From Methanobacteriota archaeon (lineage in GTDB: Archaea; Thermoplasmatota; Poseidoniia; Poseidoniales; Poseidoniaceae): 9,181 nucleotides of DNA. Position 1 is the first letter of the stretch. Every line of letters starts with the position of its first letter. Below, one piece after another: positions 1-6,777 of the stretch. The notes under the pieces were generated by a model. The model was given only the letters and a program-made list of their open reading frames with translations. It had not been told where the DNA came from and did not search any database. The stretch spans positions 1 through 9,181 of the forward strand of contig NZMN01000021.1 in assembly GCA_002694525.1 (NCBI GenBank). Reading direction: 5' to 3'. Position numbers and translations under genes: made by a program.

Positions 1-232
1 GCATCGCTTCAAACTCGTCCGCACTCATGTTTTCCGGGGAGTTGAACACGAGGTGCATGCCGTGGGCAAACGTGACGGAGTGGTAAATTTCCGTCAGCTT
101 GAACGCAGCAGCGCTCCGTCGGTCGCGCTTGAGTTGTTGAATTTGATACCAACTGAAGATCACGGCACCGATGATCGTCAAGACACCAAACACCTCAGCG
201 TACTGTGCAGCCGTTTCGAGATTCATGCGCAT
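1..232 (-). CDS. Membrane-anchored hypothetical protein, N-terminal part (runs off left edge)
   Basis: The minus strand is open for 77 codons from an ATG at 232 to the window edge. The protein begins MRMNLETAAQYAEVFGVLTI. One hydrophobic segment at about residues 14-28 is followed directly by a basic stretch (QLKRDRRS, about 33-40), then by what looks like the start of a soluble helical domain. A single N-terminal anchor with positive charges after it suggests that the C-terminal part faces the cytoplasm. The arrangement resembles small uncharacterised membrane-anchored families such as the DUF4760 type, but I cannot assign it. An in-frame ATG at 226 and a TTG at 247 are alternative starts. 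The gene diverges from the aminotransferase gene, and the AT-rich stretch at 266-283 may serve both. Confidence 0.65.
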   Translation of the reverse strand, partial: MRMNLETAAQYAEVFGVLTIIGAVIFSWYQIQQLKRDRRSAAAFKLTEIYHSVTFAHGMHLVFNSPENMSADEFEAM

Positions 233-265
233 CCATTGATGAACCAACCATAGCCGTTTCTCCCA

Positions 266-283
266 TTAAGTTCAATAAAAAAC
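266..283 (+). promoter_or_regulatory. Probable TATA-type promoter of the aminotransferase-selO unit
   Basis: An AT-rich island (TTAAGTTCAATAAAAAAC) stands out in GC-rich surroundings and is centred about 26 bases before the ATG at 301. That is the spacing expected for an archaeal TATA box driving a leaderless transcript. No Shine-Dalgarno sequence lies before the ATG. On the other strand the same island could drive the divergent left-edge gene. This is inferred from position and composition only. Confidence 0.4.
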
Positions 284-300
284 ACATTTCACTCCGTCCC

Positions 301-1518
301 ATGGACAAGCCGAGCAGAAGCGAACGTGCGCGCCTGTGGGGACTCGAAGAGGGCCGTGTTTTCCTGAACCACGGTTCGTTTGGAGCAACACCAACCGCTG
401 TCCGAAAAGAGCAACGCACCTGGCAGGACCTGATGGAAAACGAACCTGTTCGATTCTTTGAGGACTTGATGCCGGGAATCCTCGAGCGGACTCGAGCAGC
501 ACTGGCGAAGCAGTTGTCCTGTCAGGCCGACGACCTCGCCCTCGTGGAAAATGCGACCTCGGGTGTGAACACGGTGCTGCGTTCGCTCGTGTTTGAGAGA
601 GGGGATGAAATCCTCGTGCCGGACCACGCCTACCAAGCGTGCAGAAACACGATTGATTTCGTTGCTGAACGCTGGGGCGCAACGGTGGTCACGGTCAACA
701 TTCCTTTCCCGATCGAACACGCGGACCAAGCCTTGAACGCCGTCATGGACGGCGTCACCGAACGAACCCGGCTGGCCATGATCGACACCGTCACCAGCCC
801 AACCGGCCTGTTGATGCCGTATGAGCGGATGGTCGCCCAACTTGAAGAGCGAGGCGTTCACGTGCTGCTGGATGCCGCTCACGGCATCGGCATGATCCCG
901 CTCAACCTCGATGAACTGGGTGCTTCCTACACCACCAGCAACTGTCACAAGTGGCTCTGTGCTCCCAAGGGCTCAGCCTTTCTCCACGTGCGCAAGGACC
1001 GGCAGGCCAGCATCCATCCGTTGACCATCAGCCACGGCATGACCTTCCCACTGGGCGACACCACCCGCTTCCGCCACGAGTTTGACTGGACCGGCACCCG
1101 AGACATGTCGGCCCACTGCGCACTGCCGTTCGCCATCGACTACCTTGCCGACGAAGTGGAGGGCGGATGGCCCGCCATCATGCAGCACAATCACGACCTC
1201 GCCGTGCGTGGTCGAGCCATCCTGTGCGAATCCCTCGGACTCGTCCCACCGTGCCCGGACGATATGGTGGCCTGCATCGCCACCCTCATCCTGCCTGAAG
1301 CCGACAGCGGGGGCGGCATTCCGCTGCACGAGCCCGACCCGCTTCACACGGTTCTCAGCGACAAGTATGGCATCCAAATTCCGGTCTGGTCGTGGGCCTC
1401 CCCGCAGGGGCGATACATTCGAATCTCTGCTCAACTCTACAACACCGAAGAAGAGTACCGCTACCTTGCTTGGGCCCTCCAGCACGAACTTGGACTCGGC
1501 GACGCAACATCGAACTGA
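301..1518 (+). CDS. PLP-dependent class V aminotransferase, isopenicillin N epimerase-like
   Basis: The protein has 405 residues, about the usual length for class V (fold type I) pyridoxal-phosphate enzymes. It carries the family signatures FLNHGSFGATP near residue 21 (His24), LVENATSGVNTVLRSL (PLP phosphate/ring region), LLDAAHGIG (Asp191, expected to contact the PLP nitrogen), SNCHKWLCAPKGSAFL (Lys217, the expected Schiff-base lysine) and YIRISAQLYNTEEEY near the C-terminus (Arg374, probable substrate-carboxylate arginine). The FLNHGSFG start and the P-V-R-F-F motif are typical of the isopenicillin N epimerase-like subgroup, which also holds cysteine desulfurase-like and ergothioneine-pathway relatives. 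The true substrate is therefore unknown, and beta-lactam synthesis should not be assumed. Start 301 is chosen because the FLNHGSFG motif follows 20 residues later and a TATA-like box lies 26 bases upstream. An in-frame start at 205 would add 32 non-family residues and run into the divergent gene. The selO frame begins 28 bases downstream, so the two are probably co-transcribed. Confidence 0.9.
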   Translation: MDKPSRSERARLWGLEEGRVFLNHGSFGATPTAVRKEQRTWQDLMENEPVRFFEDLMPGILERTRAALAKQLSCQADDLALVENATSGVNTVLRSLVFERGDEILVPDHAYQACRNTIDFVAERWGATVVTVNIPFPIEHADQALNAVMDGVTERTRLAMIDTVTSPTGLLMPYERMVAQLEERGVHVLLDAAHGIGMIPLNLDELGASYTTSNCHKWLCAPKGSAFLHVRKDRQASIHPLTISHGMTFPLGDTTRFRHEFDWTGTRDMSAHCALPFAIDYLADEVEGGWPAIMQHNHDLAVRGRAILCESLGLVPPCPDDMVACIATLILPEADSGGGIPLHEPDPLHTVLSDKYGIQIPVWSWASPQGRYIRISAQLYNTEEEYRYLAWALQHELGLGDATSN

Positions 1519-1546
1519 CACGGATTGACTCGACGAGCGCAAACAG

Positions 1547-3121
1547 GTGGCCCACGAGGTTGAAGAGGCTCCCCCCGCAGGGCGAGGTGTGAGCAACCGA
1601 ACGTTGGAGTCTCTGGAGTGGCACGCCCGCTTCCTGGGTGAAACGCCCGGCGACGAGGTTGCTGGCGGCCGGCCCCGTCAAGTTCCCGGAAAATGCTGGT
1701 CAAGGGTCACGCCCACGCCGGCGCCTGCGCCCACCCTCGCTCTGTGGTCGAGCGAGATGGCGGAGGAGTTGAACCTCGACCGAGGGGACGGCGACGTGCT
1801 GGGTGGAGGCGCACCGGTGGTTGGTATGGACCCGTACGCTCAGCGCTACGGAGGCCATCAGTTTGGCAATTGGGCGGGTCAGTTGGGTGACGGACGGGCC
1901 ATCACGCTGGGCGAGGTCAACACCGAGAACGGCTTTCTCGAACTCCAACTCAAAGGGTCCGGCCAAACGCCGTATTCTCGAACCGCTGACGGAAAAGCCG
2001 TGTTGCGCTCCTCCATTCGTGAATTCCTGTGCAGCGAAGCGATGCATCACCTCGGCGTGCCCACCACGCGTGCGCTCTCGCTGGTGACCACCGGCGAACA
2101 GGTCGTTCGGGACGTCCTGTACAACGGAAACCCCGCGCCTGAACCCGGAGCGGTCGTCTGCCGGGTGGCACCGAGTTTCATTCGGTTCGGAAGTTTTCAA
2201 ATTCACATGTCCGACGGCCACCATCAAACCCTTCGAACGCTGGTGGACCACACCGTACGACACCATTTCCCTCATCATGACGTGAGTGACGACGACGGCA
2301 TGCTCGCCTGGCTGACCGAAGTGGGCGAAACCACCGCCACGATGATCGCTCACTGGATGCGCGTTGGGTTCGTCCACGGCGTCATGAACACCGACAACAT
2401 GTCCATCCACGGCATCACCATTGATTACGGACCCTATGGATGGCTGGAACCCTTTGACGTGGATTGGACCCCCAACACCACCGACGCAGGCCGTCGCCGA
2501 TACCGCTACGGCAATCAGCCGCACATCGGAGCGTGGAACGTTGCTCGCCTGCTCGAATGCATGGCACCGCTGATGGACGATGTGGGACGATTGCAGTCGG
2601 TGCTCGACCACTGCATGGAGTTCGCCATGAACGCCCAGAGCGAAACCTGGGCGGAGAAACTGGGCCTGGGTGTTCTGCAGGAATCCGACGAACAACTCGT
2701 CAACGACCTCCTGTCCCTCTTGGGTGCCACCGAGGTGGACATGACGATGTTCTTCCGAGGCCTCTGTTCGGTTGAGAAACCCGACATCGCTCAGGTCTCG
2801 GACGCCTTCTACGAGGGCGAAGCACCCGATGAGACGGCCTGGAACGCTTGGATGATGCGATGGTGGGAACGCGTCGACGGTCAGCCCGACCGAGCCACCA
2901 TGCGAGCGGCCAATCCAAAGTACGTGCTTCGAAATTGGATGGCGCAACTGGCCATTGACGCTGCGGAGCAGAACAACGACTTCACCCTCGCTGAGGAGCT
3001 TCACGAACTTTTGAAGCGGCCGTACGACGAGCAACCCGAACACGAAGAAAAATGGTTCCAAAAACGCCCCGAATGGGCACGCCATCGAGTGGGCTGTTCG
3101 ATGCTCTCATGTTCGAGTTGA
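1547..3121 (+). CDS. selO: Protein adenylyltransferase SelO (YdiU/UPF0061 family)
   Basis: SelO has a protein-kinase fold but binds ATP in flipped orientation and transfers AMP to Ser/Thr/Tyr of target proteins; in known cases it acts in redox stress. The 524-residue product carries the full family core: RYGGHQFGNWAGQLGDGR, LQLKGSGQTPYSRTADGK, IREFLCSEAMHHLG, CRVAPSFIRFG and VGFVHGVMNTDNMSI followed by IDYGPYGW. By spacing to the characterised Pseudomonas enzyme, Lys136 and Glu159 correspond to the ATP-contacting Lys/Glu pair, Arg206 to the nucleotide-binding Arg, and Asn284/Asp293 to the metal ligands. All are present, so the enzyme should be active. The C-terminus is GCSMLSCSS: Cys522 is third from the end, where animal SelO has selenocysteine and E. 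coli has cysteine, and Cys517 lies close by. The GTG at 1547 is used. A GTG at 1589 (starting MSNRTLESLEW) is equally credible, since similarity to the family begins only around SLEW. Bacterial homologues are somewhat shorter (E. coli 478). Confidence 0.95.
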   Translation: MAHEVEEAPPAGRGVSNRTLESLEWHARFLGETPGDEVAGGRPRQVPGKCWSRVTPTPAPAPTLALWSSEMAEELNLDRGDGDVLGGGAPVVGMDPYAQRYGGHQFGNWAGQLGDGRAITLGEVNTENGFLELQLKGSGQTPYSRTADGKAVLRSSIREFLCSEAMHHLGVPTTRALSLVTTGEQVVRDVLYNGNPAPEPGAVVCRVAPSFIRFGSFQIHMSDGHHQTLRTLVDHTVRHHFPHHDVSDDDGMLAWLTEVGETTATMIAHWMRVGFVHGVMNTDNMSIHGITIDYGPYGWLEPFDVDWTPNTTDAGRRRYRYGNQPHIGAWNVARLLECMAPLMDDVGRLQSVLDHCMEFAMNAQSETWAEKLGLGVLQESDEQLVNDLLSLLGATEVDMTMFFRGLCSVEKPDIAQVSDAFYEGEAPDETAWNAWMMRWWERVDGQPDRATMRAANPKYVLRNWMAQLAIDAAEQNNDFTLAEELHELLKRPYDEQPEHEEKWFQKRPEWARHRVGCSMLSCSS

Positions 3122-3370
3122 AGCCAAGCGCTGCGGGTCGGAGCGAAGACGCAATCCGAGCACGAAACCAACGGTGTTCACCACCACATCGGACAGTTTG
3201 TTGTCCCAGGTTTCCTTTGCAAATTCAAACGGAAGGTAGAGTTCCAAGATTTCCCACCCGACCGAGAGTGCAAGGAAAACGTACCAGTTGCGCAGCAGAT
3301 ACCGACCGAGGAACGCCCATTGAACAAAATGCCCCAGCGACCAGAGGTTGAGCAACACCATCGCATTCAC
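3107..3370 (-). CDS. Small integral membrane protein with VanZ/YjdF-like motif
   Basis: This 87-residue product has three hydrophobic segments, at about 4-21, 28-46 and 62-74. Its best mark is the pattern GWEILELYLP (38-47), then 13 residues later LSDVVVNTVGFVLG (59-72). An acidic GWE-x-x-E helix followed by a D-x-x-x-N-T-x-G-x-x-x-G helix recurs in VanZ-like, YjdF-like and DUF2585/DUF2238-like membrane proteins. The biochemical role of those families is mostly unknown. The start is the GTG at 3370 or the in-frame ATG at 3361; an ATTATA box lies about 30 bases before 3370. The last five codons overlap the last five codons of selO on the opposite strand. The family motif makes this a more credible gene than the other small frames here, but the assignment is only at motif level. 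Confidence 0.65.
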   Translation of the reverse strand: MNAMVLLNLWSLGHFVQWAFLGRYLLRNWYVFLALSVGWEILELYLPFEFAKETWDNKLSDVVVNTVGFVLGLRLRSDPQRLASTRT

Positions 3371-3395
3371 CCTGCCCCGGTGGTTCCACCGCTGG

Positions 3396-3403
3396 ACTAT
3401 AAT
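3396..3403 (-). promoter_or_regulatory. TATA-like box of the small VanZ-like gene
   Basis: Read on the minus strand this is ATTATAGT, centred about 30 bases upstream of the GTG at 3370. On the plus strand the same bases read as a TATAAT hexamer that could also contribute to the divergent cytochrome gene. Judged on position and composition only. Confidence 0.3.
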
Positions 3404-3432
3404 CCCAAGCGAAGAACAGCGAAGGAGGAACC

Positions 3433-3440
3433 CGTATAGG
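3433..3440 (+). promoter_or_regulatory. TATA-like box before the cytochrome b561 gene
   Basis: CGTATAGG is centred about 26 bases before the ATG at 3463 and is flanked by CCC and GGG, giving a near-palindrome. A GGAG at 3454-3457 with a 5-base spacer could alternatively be a ribosome binding site on a longer transcript starting from the TATAAT at 3398-3403. The sequence does not settle which is used. Confidence 0.3.
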
Positions 3441-3462
3441 GGAGGCGCTCGTTGGAGAACTC

Positions 3463-4047
3463 ATGGGCCTCCAACACACCCTCCTCGGGAAGGTGCTCCA
3501 CTGGGGGTTCGTTCTGCTCTACGCCTACGGGATCGTCAAGCAAATCGACGACCTCGAGCAGCTGAACGATGCTGCGCTGCTCGTGTTTGAGGTCGTTTTT
3601 GCGAGCGTCTTTCTGATCCTCGTGGTGGCGCGATACGTCTACATGCGTCGATTTGAGACCTTCCAAGGGTCCGTCGTACCCGTTCACCGATACCACAAGC
3701 GCTTTGCTCGGTGGATGCACGTTGCGATGTACCTGTGCTTGGTGCTCTTGCCGCTCACCGGGCTGGCCATCGCCGCCCTGTTCAGCCAAGGCATCGAGTC
3801 CGGCCTCGCCATGGATGCTGCCATCGGTTTGCACGCTCTGTCGGCCGACCTGAGTTATGCACTCATCGCGTTGCACATCGCCGCTGCGTTGTACTCTCGA
3901 GTCAAAGGCGAAGGGGTGTGGACCTCGATGATACCGGTGTTCACCGAGCGGGGGCCCAGCACCAACCCGTACGTCACAAAGCTCGCAAGCATGGAACATG
4001 CAGCGCTGAAAAAGATGGAAACGTTCGTGGCCTCAAAAAAGAAATGA
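3463..4047 (+). CDS. Cytochrome b561-type di-haem membrane protein
   Basis: The 194-residue protein has four predicted membrane helices, at about 8-27, 38-58, 84-106 and 122-145, and a Lys-rich hydrophilic tail. This length and helix number match the prokaryotic cytochrome b561 family, which carries electrons across or along the membrane between quinones and various acceptors. Histidines sit where haem ligands are expected: His13 in a K-V-L-H-W-G start motif on helix 1, His86 in RWMHVAMYL at the top of helix 3, and the pair His124 and His138 fourteen apart on helix 4. HRYHKRFARWMH (75-86) just before helix 3 is also typical. No other redox gene lies beside it, so its partner is unknown. The gene ends 7 bases before the end of the convergent metK. 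I am confident of the family; the assignment of individual ligands is inference. Confidence 0.85.
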   Translation: MGLQHTLLGKVLHWGFVLLYAYGIVKQIDDLEQLNDAALLVFEVVFASVFLILVVARYVYMRRFETFQGSVVPVHRYHKRFARWMHVAMYLCLVLLPLTGLAIAALFSQGIESGLAMDAAIGLHALSADLSYALIALHIAAALYSRVKGEGVWTSMIPVFTERGPSTNPYVTKLASMEHAALKKMETFVASKKK

Positions 4048-4054
4048 GGTCCGC

Positions 4055-5299
4055 TCAAAGCGCAGCCTTGAACGCCTTGAGAACGGTTGAATCGAGTTTC
4101 TCCCACGGGAACGTGTCGCCTTCGGGATGGCGTCCGAAATGACCGCCGGCTGCGGTCACGCCGTAGATGGGAGCGGCCAGCGAAAGGTCTCGGATGATGT
4201 GGCCGGGTTTGAACGAGAAGTTGGCGTCGACCAGAGCCGCAATGTCGTCGTCGGGAATCTCGCCGGTTCCGAAGGTGTCAACGCGAATGCTCACCGGGTC
4301 GGCCTTGCCGATGGCGTAGGCGAGTTGGATTTCGCATTCAGCCGACAGACCGGAGGCCACGACGTGTTTGGCTGCCCAGCGAGCGGCGTAGGCCGCCGAC
4401 CGGTCCACCTTCGTCGGGTCCTTGCCCGAAAAGGCACCGCCGCCGTGTCGTCCGCGCCCTCCGTAGGTGTCGACGATGATTTTTCGGCCCGTCAGACCGG
4501 CGTCCGCATACGGACCGCCCGGGTCAACAAATCGACCGGTGGAGTTCACAAACACCGTCGTGTCGTCGGTCATCAGGGAGTCGGGAAGCACCGGTTTGAT
4601 GACGTGGTCCAACACCTGCTCCCGAATCCACGCTTGTTCGGCTTCCTCGGAACCGAATTCTTCGATCATGTCTCGATGTTGAACGGCGATCACCACGTTG
4701 TCCACGTGGGACGGCTGACCGTCGCTTCCATGCATCAGCGTCACCTGTGATTTCGCGTCCGGTCGAGCCCAGGGCAGCGTTCCATCGCTGCCGGCGTTAC
4801 TGACCCGCCGGGTGAGTGCCTGAGCGAGTGCGATGGCCAGCGGCATCCAGCGTCCTTTGTGTTCGGGGTAGGCTTCGGTCTCGTTGCAGGCGTAGCCAAA
4901 CATCAGGCCTTGGTCGCCGGCGCCCTGATCGTCAATGGATTGAACCACGCCTCGGTTGATGTGTGCGGATTGGCTCGTGATGAGTTGAGTGACCTCGCAT
5001 CGCTCCTCCGACGTGGCGTCCATGCCGATGGCGTGGTCAACGTAGCCGATGTCCGCTGCGGTCTGGCGGGCGATGGCGACGTAATCGGGAGCCTTGATTC
5101 CCTCGGCGAGCTTGACCTCACCGGCCAGCACGATGTGCGAACGGTCTTGACGTCCTTTGACGAGGGTTTCCACGGCCACCTTGGCTTTGGGGTCGAGAGC
5201 GAGGCACGCATCAACGATGGCGTCGGAGATGGCGTCGCACAACTTGTCGGGATGGCCGGCCGCAACCGATTCGGAGGTGAACAACCACGATTGCGTCAT
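4055..5299 (-). CDS. metK: S-adenosylmethionine synthetase (methionine adenosyltransferase), bacterial type
   Basis: MetK joins methionine and ATP to give S-adenosylmethionine, phosphate and pyrophosphate in the cytoplasm. The 414-residue product carries the bacterial/eukaryotic-type signatures: FTSESVAAGHPDK at 7-19 (His16, Asp18 and Lys19 in the ATP/triphosphate site), DDQGAGDQGLMFGY (123-136), and the phosphate loop DTYGGRGRHGGGAFSGKDP (277-295) followed by KVDRSAAYAAR. It is not the divergent archaeal MAT family, which lacks these motifs. It is about 30 residues longer than the E. coli enzyme (384); the extra length seems spread over mid-protein loops such as the acidic stretch near 213-224. 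The start is the ATG at 5299, preceded by a TATA-like box 25 bases away. The next gene upstream on the strand is ahcY, 114 bases away, so the two methyl-cycle enzymes are adjacent but probably separately promoted. Confidence 0.97.
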   Translation of the reverse strand: MTQSWLFTSESVAAGHPDKLCDAISDAIVDACLALDPKAKVAVETLVKGRQDRSHIVLAGEVKLAEGIKAPDYVAIARQTAADIGYVDHAIGMDATSEERCEVTQLITSQSAHINRGVVQSIDDQGAGDQGLMFGYACNETEAYPEHKGRWMPLAIALAQALTRRVSNAGSDGTLPWARPDAKSQVTLMHGSDGQPSHVDNVVIAVQHRDMIEEFGSEEAEQAWIREQVLDHVIKPVLPDSLMTDDTTVFVNSTGRFVDPGGPYADAGLTGRKIIVDTYGGRGRHGGGAFSGKDPTKVDRSAAYAARWAAKHVVASGLSAECEIQLAYAIGKADPVSIRVDTFGTGEIPDDDIAALVDANFSFKPGHIIRDLSLAAPIYGVTAAGGHFGRHPEGDTFPWEKLDSTVLKAFKAAL

Positions 5300-5315
5300 G
5301 TCCCTCGCCTCTTCG

Positions 5316-5330
5316 CTTTTCTATTCAATA
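5316..5330 (-). promoter_or_regulatory. TATA-like promoter box of metK
   Basis: On the minus strand this reads TATTGAATAGAAAAG, an AT-rich island in a GC-rich spacer, centred about 24-25 bases before the metK ATG. This fits an archaeal promoter giving a leaderless mRNA. There is no clear Shine-Dalgarno sequence immediately before the ATG. Confidence 0.4.
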
Positions 5331-5413
5331 CTTGCCGTGAGAACCTCAAACAACGCAACGGCGACGGGTTCGCGCGGATCGTTGTGGTCAACGCCGGACC
5401 ACCGCAGGACGTA

Positions 5414-6688
5414 TCACGTGCCAACGGTGTAGTCGTCCTGATAGGCGATTTGCTCGTCGGTCAGCGAGTCAATGCTGAAGCCAAGGGTGTCCAGTTTGGT
5501 GGTGGCCAACGCCTGGTCCTGCTCGGTCGTGATGTCGTACACTTGCTTGCCCATCGAGTCCCCTTCCGCTGCCAGGCGGCACAGGGAAAGGAATTGGTTG
5601 GCAAAGGACATGTCCATCACTTCGGACGGGTGGCCTTCGGCGGCGGCAAGGTTGACCAGTCGGCCACGGGCGAGGAGGAAAATACGGCGACCGTCGGGCA
5701 TGAGGAATTCCTCGTTGTCTTGACGGATGGTTCGAACCGACGTGGCTTGTGCTTCAAGATCCGTGATGTTGATCTCGCAGTCGTAGTGACCGGTGTTGCA
5801 AACGATGGCGCCGTCCTTCATCGACTCAAAGTGGCGACCCACGATGATGTCCTCCATACCGGTGGCCGTGCAGAAGATGTCGCCCAGCTTGGCGGCTTCG
5901 TCCATGGGCATCACACGGTAGCCTTCCATCACCGCTCGGAGGGCCGGTAGCGGGTCCACCTCGGTGATGATGACGTTTGCACCCATGCCGCGGGCTCGCA
6001 TGGCAACTCCGCTGCCGCAGTGTCCAAATCCAGCGACGACGAAGGTTTTGCCCGAGAGGAGAACGCTGGTGGCGCGCATGATGCCGTCAAGGGTGGACTG
6101 GCCGGTTCCGTAGACGTTGTCGAAATCCCATTTCGTGACGGCGTCGTTGACGGCGATGACCGGGTATCGGAGGTCTCCGGCAGCGGCCATGGCGCGCAGT
6201 CGGTGAACACCGGTGGTGGTCTCCTCGGTGCCACCGATGACACCGGCAGCGTATTCGGACTTTTCACCGTGAACACGAACGATGAGATCGGCTCCGTCAT
6301 CAAGGGTTAGCGTGGGCTTGAACTCGAGCGTTTTATCGATGCACCAGTAGAAGTCCTCGGTGGACTGGCCGTGCCAAGCATGAACGGAATAGCCTTCGCT
6401 CGCAAGCCAGGCCGCAACCTCATCCTGCGTGGACAAGGGGTTGCACCCGGACCAGGAAAGTTCAGCGCCAGCAGCCCGAATGGCCTCGATGAGCACGGCG
6501 GTTTCTTTGGTCACGTGGAGGCACCCTGCGACGCGCATGCCGGCGAGCGGTTTGGTTCGCTCGGCCTCCTCCTTGAGTTTGGCCAGGACCGGCATTCGAG
6601 CACGGGCCCAATCGACGAGCAAGGCACCTTTGTCGGCCAGTCCAATGTCGCGAACGGTGTGGTTCTGACCCTTGTCCAAGTCATCCAT
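5414..6688 (-). CDS. ahcY: Adenosylhomocysteinase (S-adenosyl-L-homocysteine hydrolase)
   Basis: This enzyme reversibly splits S-adenosylhomocysteine, the inhibitory by-product of methylation, into homocysteine and adenosine, using tightly bound NAD. The 424-residue protein has the complete catalytic set, at nearly the numbering of the human enzyme: His58 (CLHVTKETA), Asp131 (LTLDDGAD), Glu156 (GGTEETTTGVHRLR), and Lys186, Asp190 and Asn191 (NDAVTKWDFDN). The NAD-binding fold shows GFGHCGSG at 220-227 and TEVDP at 242-246, where Glu243 should hold the NAD ribose. CNTGHYDCEI (297-306) closes the active site. The C-terminus, EQIAYQDDYTVGT, is the archaeal/thermophile form and lacks the final Lys-Tyr arm that bacterial and eukaryotic enzymes insert into the neighbouring subunit's NAD site. 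Some archaeal relatives prefer S-inosylhomocysteine, so the exact substrate is not certain. It lies upstream of metK on the same strand. Confidence 0.97.
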   Translation of the reverse strand: MDDLDKGQNHTVRDIGLADKGALLVDWARARMPVLAKLKEEAERTKPLAGMRVAGCLHVTKETAVLIEAIRAAGAELSWSGCNPLSTQDEVAAWLASEGYSVHAWHGQSTEDFYWCIDKTLEFKPTLTLDDGADLIVRVHGEKSEYAAGVIGGTEETTTGVHRLRAMAAAGDLRYPVIAVNDAVTKWDFDNVYGTGQSTLDGIMRATSVLLSGKTFVVAGFGHCGSGVAMRARGMGANVIITEVDPLPALRAVMEGYRVMPMDEAAKLGDIFCTATGMEDIIVGRHFESMKDGAIVCNTGHYDCEINITDLEAQATSVRTIRQDNEEFLMPDGRRIFLLARGRLVNLAAAEGHPSEVMDMSFANQFLSLCRLAAEGDSMGKQVYDITTEQDQALATTKLDTLGFSIDSLTDEQIAYQDDYTVGT

Positions 6689-6712
6689 GAGCGTCTCAAC
6701 GGTCGGCCCCTC

Positions 6713-6724
6713 TTGAACTCTATC
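6713..6724 (-). promoter_or_regulatory. Weak TATA-like box upstream of ahcY
   Basis: GATAGAGTTCAA on the minus strand is centred about 30 bases before the ahcY ATG, within the 89-base gap after the membrane-protein gene. It is less AT-rich than the other boxes in the window, so it is only a tentative call. Confidence 0.25.
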
Positions 6725-6777
6725 GTACGTCCTCGACGAATCCTTTCACCGCACAAAAGGGTTGCAAGGCTCGGAAC

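Noticed and set aside
205..300. Longer N-terminus for the aminotransferase starting at 205
   Set aside because: The extra 32 residues do not resemble the family, would overlap the divergent gene's start, and would place the TATA-like box at 266-283 inside the coding region.
301..1518. Reading the aminotransferase as evidence of a beta-lactam biosynthesis cluster
   Set aside because: IPN-epimerase-like sequences are a broad family. No ACV synthetase, isopenicillin N synthase or other beta-lactam gene is in the window.
1700..3085. 461-codon open frame on the minus strand, antisense to selO
   Set aside because: The plus frame has unmistakable SelO motifs throughout. The antisense product shows no domain, is rich in His/Val/Gly as expected from complemented codons, and arises from the GC-rich codon bias.
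4859..5950. 363-codon plus-strand frame spanning the metK-ahcY junction
   Set aside because: It lies antisense to two well-supported genes and crosses their intergenic promoter region. Its repetitive Val/Gly/His-rich translation has no family features.
6689..6777. Terminator of the polytopic membrane-protein gene (T-run CCCTTTTG on the minus strand)
   Set aside because: The T-run is only four bases and has no hairpin, so it is too weak to list as a feature.
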